A model generated the notes under the pieces. That model was not told the origin of the DNA. It saw only the letters and a program-made list of their open reading frames with translations, and made no database searches. Source: Streptomyces cylindrosporus (GTDB lineage: Bacteria; Actinomycetota; Actinomycetes; Streptomycetales; Streptomycetaceae). Taken from it: a DNA stretch of 64,000 nucleotides. The stretch lies in NCBI RefSeq assembly GCF_022698165.1, contig NZ_JALDAY010000002.1, positions 310,001-374,000 on the forward strand, given 5' to 3'. Below are positions 25,656 through 33,091 of the stretch, one piece after another. Position numbers and translations under genes: made by a program. Positions within the stretch are counted from its first letter, which is position 1; each line of letters begins with the position of its first letter.

Positions 25656-26194
25656 GCGTCAGGGACGACCAGATCGTGCGGGAACTCTCCCACTACATCT
25701 ACGAGCACCCCGCCGACCGGATGGCACTGATGCCGGTCTACGACGCGGCCCGCGACCACTCACAGCGCCGCGCCTGCACCCACGAGCAGCGCTGCCCCCT
25801 CGTGACGACGGGCGCGGTCGTCGTCGACGAGCACGATCGCGTCCTGTGCCTGCGGCACGACGAAGGCTATGCCCTCGCGGAGGCGGAGCCGGAGGAGAGG
25901 GACGACTCCCTCAGCGAGGCGGCCCTGCGCCTGCTGGCCGAGGAGGTCGGTATCCGGGACGTGTGGACGCAGCCCGGCGCCGAGGGACCCTTCCTGGTCG
26001 ACGTGACCAGGCCCGGACAACACCGGTACGGGCCCCGTCTCCGGGTCGGCGTCCGCTATCTCTTCCGGGCCCACTCGGGCGCCGTGTTCCCGTCGATGAT
26101 CGAGACCGGTGCGGCGGCATGGGTGCCCCTCCCCGACATAGGCATCCCGTCGGTCCGCGCCCGCGTGGAGCACCACCTGATCGGAACCCTATGA
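25652..26194 (+). CDS. NUDIX-fold protein with degenerate catalytic box
   Basis: A 180-residue NUDIX-like protein. The core strand VTTGAVVVDEHDRVLCLRHD and the helix EAALRLLAEEVGI mark the fold. In the 23-residue NUDIX box the EExG part is kept, but the leading Gly, the middle Glu and the Glu of the RE pair are replaced (LRLL for LREL). Pyrophosphohydrolase activity is therefore doubtful, and it may be a nucleotide or ligand sensor. The GTG start overlaps the previous stop by 4 bp and its own stop overlaps the next gene by 4 bp, so it is translationally coupled in the operon. Confidence 0.78.
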   Translation: MSVRDDQIVRELSHYIYEHPADRMALMPVYDAARDHSQRRACTHEQRCPLVTTGAVVVDEHDRVLCLRHDEGYALAEAEPEERDDSLSEAALRLLAEEVGIRDVWTQPGAEGPFLVDVTRPGQHRYGPRLRVGVRYLFRAHSGAVFPSMIETGAAAWVPLPDIGIPSVRARVEHHLIGTL

Positions 26195-26277
26195 GCCCCC
26201 GCAACCAACAACTCGCCTACGTGGCAAGCCTCGTCGCTCTCGGCGGCTCCCTTCTGCTCGGCATCTGGAGGCGCTGA
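26191..26277 (+). CDS. 28-residue single-pass membrane peptide
   Basis: A very small gene starting at the ATG overlapping the NUDIX stop (ATGA) and ending at the TGA whose last A begins the next ATG. The peptide has a polar start (MSPRNQQ), a hydrophobic helix of about 17 residues (LAYVASLVALGGSLLLG) and a basic end (IWRR). This looks like a single transmembrane segment with a positively charged cytoplasmic tail. Overlaps at both ends are good evidence that it is translated. It could anchor an operon protein at the membrane. A precursor-peptide role is less likely, since there is no leader/core division. Confidence 0.65.
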   Translation: MSPRNQQLAYVASLVALGGSLLLGIWRR

Positions 26278-26522
26278 TGTACGAGCACAGAGCGAACGAG
26301 TCGCCGCCCCTGCCCCCTCCGCCGATCGGAACGATCGGGCACACCCGGCCTCCGGGCGATGTCCGCGTCGGTGACTTCGTCTACCTCGACGGCGAGTACC
26401 AGCGCGTCCGGGACATGAGGTCCGCGGGCACCGCAGCCCACCGCGTACTGATCTTCGCCCGACGCGAGCCCTGGGTCATGCGAGAAGCCCGCACCACATA
26501 CCGGCCCATCGACCGCCACTGA
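26277..26522 (+). CDS. Small hypothetical protein
   Basis: An 81-residue soluble protein whose ATG overlaps the stop of the membrane peptide gene by one base. It starts with a Pro-rich segment (ESPPLPPPPIG), then a compact, probably beta-rich part (VGDFVYLDGEYQRVRDM and VLIFARREPWVM). I do not recognise the family. It lies 60 bp before the DapF-like gene. The beta-rich part could be a small binding domain. Confidence 0.65.
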   Translation: MYEHRANESPPLPPPPIGTIGHTRPPGDVRVGDFVYLDGEYQRVRDMRSAGTAAHRVLIFARREPWVMREARTTYRPIDRH

Positions 26523-26582
26523 CCCCGCTCTGCTCGGGCACCTCACCCTCAACCCTCACCTCACTGCACGAGGAATTTCACC

Positions 26583-27386
26583 ATGCGACGCTTCCGCAAG
26601 ATCCACGGCGCGGGAAACGACTTCGTCCTGCTCTGCGACCTCGGACCGGACGACGACAAGGAATGGCCCAAGGAGGCGGAACGCCTGTGCGCCCGGCGTA
26701 CCGGCGTGGGCGCGGACGGCCTGGTCATCAGCACACTGGTCAGCCACCGCCCCGCCGTCCTCGACGTCACCTGCTACAACGCGGACGGCTCGACCGCGAC
26801 CATGTGCGGCAACGCCCTACGGTGCTCCGCCTGGGCCGCGCACCATGATCACGGCTTCCGGCAGATGAGTCTCCACATGGCCGGCGTGGAGCACGAGGCG
26901 GTCGTGTCCGACGACTCCGTGTGGGTCACAGCCGAGGTCGGCGCGGTCGACCCTCGGCGCTTACAGACCGTCATCAACGGCAGACCGACCTGGTTCGACA
27001 GCGCCCACACAGGCACGGAACACGCCGTAGCCATCGTCGACGACGTGGACGCCATCGACACGGTGACAATCGGGCGCCTCGTGCGCCACCACACCGACAT
27101 TGCCCCGTTGGGCACGAACGTCAACTTCGTTCAATCCGCAGGCCATCAGGCACTGAAGATCCGCACCTACGAACGCGGGGTCGAGGCCGAAACCCTGTCG
27201 TGCGGAAGCGGCGCCGTCGCCGCCGTCGTCATCGCCACCCTGCGCGGATTGGTCGCAGGGCGCACCGTCACCGTCCACAACCGCGCCGGGCAGCCGCTCA
27301 CCGTCCGGCCGCACGACGCCCGGCCAACTCGAACGCACTGGGTCGGCGGCCCGGTCACCCACACCTTCGAAGGGGTACTCGCATGA
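26583..27386 (+). CDS. DapF-like epimerase (diaminopimelate epimerase family), accessory copy
   Basis: PLP-independent two-cysteine epimerase of 267 residues. Both catalytic Cys are present in family context: Cys75 in NADGSTATMCGNALRC and Cys207 in ETLSCGSGAVAA. The N-terminal KIHGAGNDFVLL is also typical. In metabolism DapF interconverts LL- and meso-diaminopimelate for lysine and peptidoglycan. This copy sits in a special operon without other lysine genes, so it may act on a different amino acid or amino-acid residue. The ATG has GAGGA upstream. It overlaps the ligase gene by 4 bp. Compared with housekeeping DapF it is slightly short and diverged. Confidence 0.87.
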   Translation: MRRFRKIHGAGNDFVLLCDLGPDDDKEWPKEAERLCARRTGVGADGLVISTLVSHRPAVLDVTCYNADGSTATMCGNALRCSAWAAHHDHGFRQMSLHMAGVEHEAVVSDDSVWVTAEVGAVDPRRLQTVINGRPTWFDSAHTGTEHAVAIVDDVDAIDTVTIGRLVRHHTDIAPLGTNVNFVQSAGHQALKIRTYERGVEAETLSCGSGAVAAVVIATLRGLVAGRTVTVHNRAGQPLTVRPHDARPTRTHWVGGPVTHTFEGVLA

Positions 27387-28477
27387 CTGGCTTCCTCAAC
27401 CCCAGCTCGGACAACGCACTGCAGAAGGCTGCCGAGGAGCTTCGCGAGTGGGGGCGGAGCCGCCAGGGCCTCCGGGTCGCCCTCACCTACGGGCCCGTGT
27501 CCGCCGAGGACCGGCTCTATCACTCCAAGTGCCCCGTCGAGCAGCGATCCGTCACCGCCCTGGGCGCAGCGCTGGAAGAGATCGGTGCCCGCTGGAAAGT
27601 GCTGGACCCGTGCGAACCCGACTTCATCATCGACCTGGCCGGGTACGACGTAGCACTCTCCAATCTGCACGGCCCCTACGGCGAGGACGGCCGATTGCAG
27701 GGACTGCTCGACTACCTGCGCGTGCCCTACTGCGGCAGCGGAGTCGCTGCATCCGCGGTGGCCGCCGACAAGATCCTCTGCAAGCGGGTGATGCTGACCC
27801 TCGGCGTCCCCACGCCCGGCTGGCACGTCTGGTCCGGCGGCGGCCCGGTGGCCTGGAACGGGCGTCCCGTGATGGTCAAGCCGCCCTTCGGCGGGTCCAG
27901 CGTGGGCATGAGCCTCGTACGCGACCCGGCGGACCTGCCCGCCGCTCTCGCGGATGCGGCCAGTCCTGAGGGTGCGGAGGTGCTCATCGAGGAGTACGTG
28001 GCGGGCACGCCCATGACTGTGGGACTCCTGGAACTACCGGGCGACTCGGTCGTCGTCTTCCCGCCGCTGACCACCGAAGCGGCCGAAGCCGACTTCTACG
28101 ACGCCCACTCGAAGCTCGACGTGGACTCCAGGGCCGCGGTCACCGTGCGCGCTGCCGAGTTGGAGCCCGAGGTGCTGGACCAGGTCACCGGGCACGCCCG
28201 GACGCTGTGGGGCGGCCTCGGGCTGCGCGGTTCAGCACGCATCGACTTCATCCTCACTGACGACGGCGATCCGTACGTGCTGGAGGTCAACAGCACGCCC
28301 GGCATGTCCCGCAACAGCAACTTCGCCGTGGGGGCCGCGATGGTCGGACTCACACACACGGACGTCGTGTTGGCGATGCTGCACGAAGCCCTGGCCCGCC
28401 CGCCCTACGATGTCCCCCTGCCCACTCCCGCGTTCGCCGGCACCACACGGGCCCGGGAGGCTGCCGTCTCACCGTAG
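27383..28477 (+). CDS. D-alanine-D-alanine ligase-like ATP-grasp enzyme, accessory copy
   Basis: ATP-grasp ligase of 364 residues. Ddl hallmarks are all visible: NLHGPYGEDGRLQGLLDY near residue 95, PYCGSGVAASAVAADK near 116-130, the glycine loop VKPPFGGSSVGMS at 166-177, and the metal/ATP C-terminal segment YVLEVNSTPGMS. It probably joins two D-amino acids or a D-amino acid and another acceptor. The gene overlaps the DapF-like gene by 4 bp and precedes the protease gene by 12 bp. There is no vanHAX context, and the position next to an epimerase suggests a dedicated dipeptide synthesis and not general wall synthesis. Confidence 0.87.
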   Translation: MTGFLNPSSDNALQKAAEELREWGRSRQGLRVALTYGPVSAEDRLYHSKCPVEQRSVTALGAALEEIGARWKVLDPCEPDFIIDLAGYDVALSNLHGPYGEDGRLQGLLDYLRVPYCGSGVAASAVAADKILCKRVMLTLGVPTPGWHVWSGGGPVAWNGRPVMVKPPFGGSSVGMSLVRDPADLPAALADAASPEGAEVLIEEYVAGTPMTVGLLELPGDSVVVFPPLTTEAAEADFYDAHSKLDVDSRAAVTVRAAELEPEVLDQVTGHARTLWGGLGLRGSARIDFILTDDGDPYVLEVNSTPGMSRNSNFAVGAAMVGLTHTDVVLAMLHEALARPPYDVPLPTPAFAGTTRAREAAVSP

Positions 28478-28489
28478 GAGCCCGCCACT

Positions 28490-29041
28490 GTGCCGCGCGT
28501 CCACGATGTCCCCCTGTGCCGTCAGCTCATCGACCCCGCCGAATGGGACCTGCACGGCGGATGGGCACTCGGGGACAGGATCGAATGGTCCAACCGGGCG
28601 TGCGGCCTGGCCTCGCTGAGAATGATCCTGCTCGCCTACGGCCGCGAAGCACGCACCGTCACGGAACTCCTGAAACTCGCCGTCAAGCACGAGGTCCTGA
28701 CCCCACGTGGAGCACTCCACGTGGGCATCGCGAGCCTGGCGACCGACCTCGGAGTCCCCGCGACCGCCGAGCCCGTCCCCGTCGAAGACCTGACGGCACG
28801 CCTCGACCACGCCCCGCTCATCGTGTCCGTGACCGAACAGTTCCCCGACGACGGCCGCACCGGCGGCCACCTGGTCATCCTCCGCGGCTACGTCGACGGC
28901 CCCGACCCGACGATCCACTTCCGGGACCCATCGGCCTGGGGCCAGACCCACGACCGAGTCCCCCTCAGCCGCGTATCCGCTTCCTACACCGGCCGCGCAA
29001 TCACCTTCACGCCCCTCAATTCCAACGGAGAGTCTCGATGA
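28490..29041 (+). CDS. C39-like cysteine peptidase
   Basis: A 183-residue protein of the papain-like C39 family (Peptidase_C39_2 type). A plausible catalytic triad is Cys38 (NRACGLASLRM), His127 (TGGHLVILRGY) and Asp146 (HFRDPSAWG). There is no ABC exporter domain and no signal peptide, so it is a stand-alone cytoplasmic peptidase or amidase/transferase. In this operon it might cleave or transfer a short peptide made by the ATP-grasp ligase. GTG start at 28490; the last bases overlap the MurF-domain gene by 4 bp. Confidence 0.82.
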   Translation: MPRVHDVPLCRQLIDPAEWDLHGGWALGDRIEWSNRACGLASLRMILLAYGREARTVTELLKLAVKHEVLTPRGALHVGIASLATDLGVPATAEPVPVEDLTARLDHAPLIVSVTEQFPDDGRTGGHLVILRGYVDGPDPTIHFRDPSAWGQTHDRVPLSRVSASYTGRAITFTPLNSNGESR

Positions 29042-29400
29042 CCGAGGCAATCGGCGACACGACCGAGGCCACAGGCGGCCGGCGAATCGCCGTACTCGGA
29101 GAGATGCTGGAACTGGGCGATGCTGCCGTCGAAGCCCACCGCGAGGTCGGTCGCATGGCAGCCGAGAACGGCGTCGACCTCGTCGTAGCGGTAGGTGGGG
29201 ACATGGCCAAGCAACTCGCCCTCGCGGCAGGTGCGGCCGGAGTGCCGGACATCGCGCTGGTCGGCGACAACATCACCGCCGCCGCCTACCTCGACTCCAT
29301 CCTCCGCCCCGACGACGTCGTACTCGTCAAGGCATCCCGCGGCGGCCAACTCTGGCAGATCGCCCAAGCCCTCACTGGGCAACCTGTTACAGGGTTGTGA
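29038..29400 (+). CDS. Free-standing MurF C-terminal (Mur ligase C) domain protein
   Basis: A 120-residue protein that corresponds to only the last domain of MurF. It begins RRIAVLGEMLELGDAAVEAHREVG, continues AENGVDLVVAVGG and ends RPDDVVLVKASRGGQLWQIAQAL, all standard MurF C-domain motifs. The N-terminal UDP-MurNAc-tripeptide domain and central ATPase domain are absent, and upstream DNA belongs to another gene with a 4-bp overlap. So this is an evolved short gene, not a broken murF. In MurF this domain positions the incoming D-Ala-D-Ala. It may therefore bind the dipeptide-like product of the neighbouring ligase. A remnant of a similar gene is at 6017-6106. Confidence 0.82.
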   Translation: MTEAIGDTTEATGGRRIAVLGEMLELGDAAVEAHREVGRMAAENGVDLVVAVGGDMAKQLALAAGAAGVPDIALVGDNITAAAYLDSILRPDDVVLVKASRGGQLWQIAQALTGQPVTGL

Positions 29401-29875
29401 GTCATCTTCACCCCGAGCGAATGGGCCCCGCACTCGGCCCGTCACACTGAACGCCCCATCCACGTTTCAAGGCAGCTGCGCCGCAGGCAATTCCTCCGAA
29501 GCCTCCGGTTCAGCTGACAGGCCACCAATGGTGAGACCCATCCTTGGCCACCGCCGCCGTCCCAGCCGCCGAGAACGACGGCAGCCAACCGGCGTCAACG
29601 TCATCACCCGGGCCTTCTAGGACCAGGCCGCCCTCGACTTCGCGGCGTCCCTCACCTGCGAGCAGTCCTCGACGCCCCCGCCCTGCAGGGGAGTAGATCT
29701 TGCAGTCGGCTCGAGGCGACCACATCGAGCCTGGGCGGGAGCGGCCAGCTGGCTCGTAAGAGGAGGCGTGTGACGCCACGGCCGTCGGACAGGCGGAGGG
29801 TATTCGCCAGTCCCGCCCCATACCTGACCGGGAACGCCGCCCCTTGCGTTCTCAGCGGCCATTAGGATCACGACC
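29401..29875. other. Gap of 475 bp without a recognisable gene
   Basis: Between the MurF-domain gene and the XRE-DUF488 gene no reading frame shows convincing codon bias. Short sense-like pieces occur on the plus strand around 29585-29660 but are interrupted by a stop and have no start, so they might be gene remains I cannot identify. Codon periodicity is weak throughout, consistent with non-coding or decayed DNA at a junction between two modules. Confidence 0.5.
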
Positions 29876-30556
29876 ATGGCAAGCCACCACTCAGCGCGTC
29901 CTCATGACCACGCCCGCGTTCTCGCCCAGAGGTTGCGGGCGTTGCGGGAGGAACGCGGGTGGTCGCGTGAGCGACTCGCCAAGGATGGGGGCGTCTCTGT
30001 ACAGACGGTGGCTCGCCTGGAAAGCGAGGGAGCAATCCAGCCAGGTTTCTTGACCGTTGGAGCGGTCGCCGAAGCCCTTCACGTCTCTCTCGACGACTTG
30101 TTCCGGGAAACCAAGGCAAGGCCCGGACTGTGGTCTGCGGGGTATGAAGGACGGGACATCGACTCGTTCGTCGCCTCGCTTGTCGAGAGCCATATCGATG
30201 TGGTGGCGGACGTGCGGCTCACGCCGATCAGTCGCAAGAAGGGCTTCAGTAAGACCCGGCTCGGGGAGGCGCTCGCGGAGGCTGGCATCGAGTACACCCA
30301 CCTACGTGGCCTGGGCAATCCGAAAGACAACCGTGCGCCGTTCTGGGACGGCCGCGTCGCCGAGGGCAGGGCCCGGTTCCAGGGGGTGCTGCGGTCTGAG
30401 GAGGCGCAGACCGATCTCGATCGCCTCGCCGAGCGCGCCCAGCAGTCACGGGTGGCGGTGTTGTGCTTCGAGCAGGACGAGAACCGCTGCCACCGGCAGG
30501 TCGTCCTCGAGACGGTGCGTAGGCGTGCCGCAGTGCCTGTGATTCCCTTGGCCTGA
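29876..30556 (+). CDS. XRE helix-turn-helix fused to DUF488
   Basis: A 226-residue two-domain protein. Residues 16-72 form a Cro/CI HTH (RLAKDGGVSVQTVARLESEG). Residues 85-226 are a DUF488 domain, with SAGYEGRDIDSFV, DVRLTPISRKKGFSK, YTHLRGLGNPK and LCFEQDENRCHRQVV including the conserved Cys and CHR. DUF488 has no proven activity; its conserved Arg, Lys, Cys and His suggest nucleic-acid or nucleotide chemistry. Fusion to a DNA-binding domain is unusual, since DUF488 proteins generally lack one. It is followed 86 bp later by an unknown gene on the same strand, and a DUF3644 gene faces the pair. Confidence 0.83.
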   Translation: MASHHSARPHDHARVLAQRLRALREERGWSRERLAKDGGVSVQTVARLESEGAIQPGFLTVGAVAEALHVSLDDLFRETKARPGLWSAGYEGRDIDSFVASLVESHIDVVADVRLTPISRKKGFSKTRLGEALAEAGIEYTHLRGLGNPKDNRAPFWDGRVAEGRARFQGVLRSEEAQTDLDRLAERAQQSRVAVLCFEQDENRCHRQVVLETVRRRAAVPVIPLA

Positions 30557-30642
30557 CTTCACCGCCTGCTCCCGCACGCGCCCTTGCCCGTGGCGCGTGC
30601 CTCTCCTCCAATCAGATCCGGGAGATCACGGAGGGGGCGTCC

Positions 30643-31467
30643 ATGGCAGCGGGGAATCGGCAGCGCGCACGCATACTGATCACGGTCAAGACGTACCCAG
30701 AGCTATCCAACAAGTACCGCGAGACCAGTTGTGTGGCTGGCATACGCCTGGACCAGCACGAGCCGCAGCACGTACGGCTCTTCCCGGTGCCATTCCGGCT
30801 CCTGGTCGAAGAAGCCCAGTTCTCCAAGTACTCGATCATCGAGGTCGACGTCGAACCGCACCGGCCGGAACGGGACTCACGCCCAGAGAGTCTCCGCCCC
30901 GACCTCGACACTCTGGAGATCGTCGGGGACGTGCCGCCAGACGGAGGTTGGAAGAATCGGTACCGCTACGTCGAACCGCTGGTCGCCCCGTCGCTCTGCG
31001 CCATCAAGCGGGATCAGGAGGCGCGGGGGACATCCCTCGGCGTCTTCCAGCCCGCTGAGATCACCCGTTTCCGACTGGAACCCGCAGCGTCCTGGTCAGC
31101 CTCCAAGGCGGCATTGGCCGATCAACTCGACCTGTTCGAACAGGAGTTGAATCCGCTGGAATGGGTGCCCCTCGACCTCCGCTACAGCTTCCGCTGTGCT
31201 GACGACAGCTGCCCGACCCATGACATGGGGCTCAAGGACTGGGAGGCCGGCCAGTCGTACCGCAAGTTCCGGCGCAAGTACGGCGAGCGCGGAGTCCGTG
31301 AGGCACTGCGCGAGGTTTGGTACGACCGGATGTGCGCCCCGAACCGGGCCGTCCACTTCTTCGTCGGCAACATCGCGGCCCACCCCAAGACCTTCATGCT
31401 GCTGGCCGTCTTCTACCCGGAGCGGAAGGCCATCCAATATATGCAGGACAGTCTGTTCGGTGAGTGA
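30643..31467 (+). CDS. Hypothetical partner protein of the DUF488 gene
   Basis: A 274-residue soluble protein with no signal peptide. I cannot assign it to a named family. The first part (ARILITVKTYPELSNKYRETSCVAGI ... HVRLFPVPFR) looks like an alpha/beta domain. The C-terminal part contains a possible metal site FRCADDSCPTHDMGLKDWE (two Cys and a His) and ends in FFVGNIAAHPKTFMLLAVFYPE. It lies 86 bp downstream of the XRE-DUF488 gene on the same strand, with an intervening GGAG site, so the two probably form an operon. It converges with the DUF3644 gene, with 18 bp between stops. Confidence 0.75.
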   Translation: MAAGNRQRARILITVKTYPELSNKYRETSCVAGIRLDQHEPQHVRLFPVPFRLLVEEAQFSKYSIIEVDVEPHRPERDSRPESLRPDLDTLEIVGDVPPDGGWKNRYRYVEPLVAPSLCAIKRDQEARGTSLGVFQPAEITRFRLEPAASWSASKAALADQLDLFEQELNPLEWVPLDLRYSFRCADDSCPTHDMGLKDWEAGQSYRKFRRKYGERGVREALREVWYDRMCAPNRAVHFFVGNIAAHPKTFMLLAVFYPERKAIQYMQDSLFGE

Positions 31468-31485
31468 CACCCTCCTGTCGCAGAT

Positions 31486-32601
31486 TCAAGCAGACCTGCT
31501 GTGCTGCTGCGCTTCGCTCACTTCTGGCGTCCCCGCCTGTTTCGGGAAGTGGGTCACCTTCTTCATGCGCGGCTCCCGGCCGAAGAACACGCGGTACTTC
31601 TCAATCGTGCCGATCTCCCTGACGACCTTCTTCACCCAGGCGTGCGTGTAGACGTAGGCACCGAATGCCTCGCTGTAGACGCAGTACTTCGCGTCCGTGG
31701 CGAGGGGATCGAGGGCCCCTGTGGCAGGCCTGACTCCCAAGCGTCGCCACATGATCGCGTGCTCGTGGCTGGCGCTGAATTCGAAGGGCACCTGCTCTTC
31801 CACGAGACGAGCCACTCGCTTCGGGAGCAGCTTGCCCTTATCAACCACTTCGACGTGCTTGACCTTCTCGATCACTGTGCCGAGACGCCCGGCTTCGACC
31901 ATGACCGTACGCTCCTCCTCGCTCAGTTCGTCGAGCTTGACGAAGTTGATCGCCAGGTCGGCGTCCGTCTTCGAGCCGATGATCGGCACGAGCCGCACGC
32001 GGTAGTCGTACCTGAGATCGTCGAGTACGGCCGGATCGACAGCGGCATCGAACTTCGCCACAAGGTCGCGGGTGCGTTTCGGTAGCTTCCTCGCAGCTTC
32101 CTGGAGCTGCTCTCGCCCCTCAGCGGTGAGAGCCTGCAGTGTCATCGGGAAACGAAGCCGGTCGGCAAGGCTGTACTCGGCGCCGAAGTGGGCGACCAAC
32201 TCCTGCTCGTAGTTCATGACGAGGGCCTGCGCCCTGCCGCCCGTGGCGATCTTCAGGTTGTGCTCGTACCGGTGCTCCACCTTGTTACGGAGCGCCACGA
32301 ACAGCTCTCCGTTCAAGCGCACCGGATCCCTGCTGTCAGGGAAGCGCTCCCGAAGGCATCGGTCCAGATCCCATGCTTTCGGATCACCGTCGATGAGCTG
32401 GTGCTGACCGGTCTTGGGATCCCGGTAGTGATAGTCGATCTTCGCCTTGTGAAACTCCGCGTGGAGCAGGTAGTGCCACGCCCTGTGCATGTGAGTGAGG
32501 AAGTCGCTGTAACTTCCAGTCGAGCAATTCCACTCGTCGACCGCTTTGAGGGCGTGACGCTGCGATTCCGTGAGGATGTGGCGCCATCGAGCGTATGCCA
32601 T
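31486..32601 (-). CDS. DUF3644 protein with HEPN-like R-x4-H motif
   Basis: A 371-residue protein recognisable as DUF3644 from YSDFLTHMHRAWHYLLHAEFHK and, above all, NGELFVALRNKVEHRYEHNL. Within the latter, Arg105-NKVE-His110 fits the R-x4-6-H signature of HEPN ribonucleases, in a helical setting like that of known HEPN toxins. The rest includes a region with PIIGSKTDADLAINFVKL and a basic C-terminus. If it is an RNase, it could act as the killing or abortive-infection component of a small defence set with the DUF488 genes it faces. I chose the ATG at 32601 because AGAAGG lies 9 nt before it; a TTG at 32625 is an alternative. Confidence 0.78.
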   Translation of the reverse strand: MAYARWRHILTESQRHALKAVDEWNCSTGSYSDFLTHMHRAWHYLLHAEFHKAKIDYHYRDPKTGQHQLIDGDPKAWDLDRCLRERFPDSRDPVRLNGELFVALRNKVEHRYEHNLKIATGGRAQALVMNYEQELVAHFGAEYSLADRLRFPMTLQALTAEGREQLQEAARKLPKRTRDLVAKFDAAVDPAVLDDLRYDYRVRLVPIIGSKTDADLAINFVKLDELSEEERTVMVEAGRLGTVIEKVKHVEVVDKGKLLPKRVARLVEEQVPFEFSASHEHAIMWRRLGVRPATGALDPLATDAKYCVYSEAFGAYVYTHAWVKKVVREIGTIEKYRVFFGREPRMKKVTHFPKQAGTPEVSEAQQHSRSA

Positions 32602-33091
32602 GTCATGCGTCCTTCTCGTCCACAAGAAGGATCACACCAGCGACCGTTCCACGACAAGCACAATTCCCACAGCGTGCCAGGGAGAACACCTGTAACAGCC
32701 CCTGGACGCGTCTGCCCCCATCGCAGTACTGACTGTTCGTGGACTACACCAAGGAGTAGCCACAGATCACAGTGACACCGCCGCAGGTTCACCGCGCCTG
32801 CGCCCACCGTCGGCATCCTGGTGAACCCGTGCTGGGCATGCGACCCGCCGTCAGGCAGCATGGCTCGGGAAGATGTCAACACCACACCGCCGTATCTCGG
32901 ACGCTACGCGCCGATCACCTTCACTCGGACCGTCACCTCTCTACGCGCCAAGGAAGGCAGCGGTCGGTACCCCAACGTCTGCTCCTGTCTGTGCCGACGC
33001 GCGGGCCCATCGATCGCTTGCAACGCCTGATTCCGTTCCACCTCCGACATGGCTACCAGGACGTCCGTCACACGCCTCAGCTCGTCCACCG
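32602..33091. other. Non-coding interval after the DUF3644 gene
   Basis: About 490 bp with no convincing coding frame. The part near 32602-32780 must hold the DUF3644 promoter. The part near 33000-33091 is next to the end of the metallo-hydrolase gene. I see no integrase, attachment-site repeat or terminator that I can support. Confidence 0.5.

Noticed and set aside
26277..26522. 81-residue gene considered as a RiPP precursor for the peptidoglycan-like operon
   Set aside because: It has no leader/core division, no Cys/Ser/Thr-rich core and looks like a folded beta-rich domain; no RiPP enzymes are present.
27383..28477. Ddl-like gene considered as part of a vancomycin-resistance cluster
   Set aside because: No vanH, vanX or vanRS genes are adjacent, and its neighbours are an epimerase, a C39 peptidase and a MurF domain.
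29617..29877. Small minus-strand frame in the gap before the XRE-DUF488 gene
   Set aside because: Arg/Pro-rich, no family resemblance, no good ribosome site, and overlaps the start region of the next gene.
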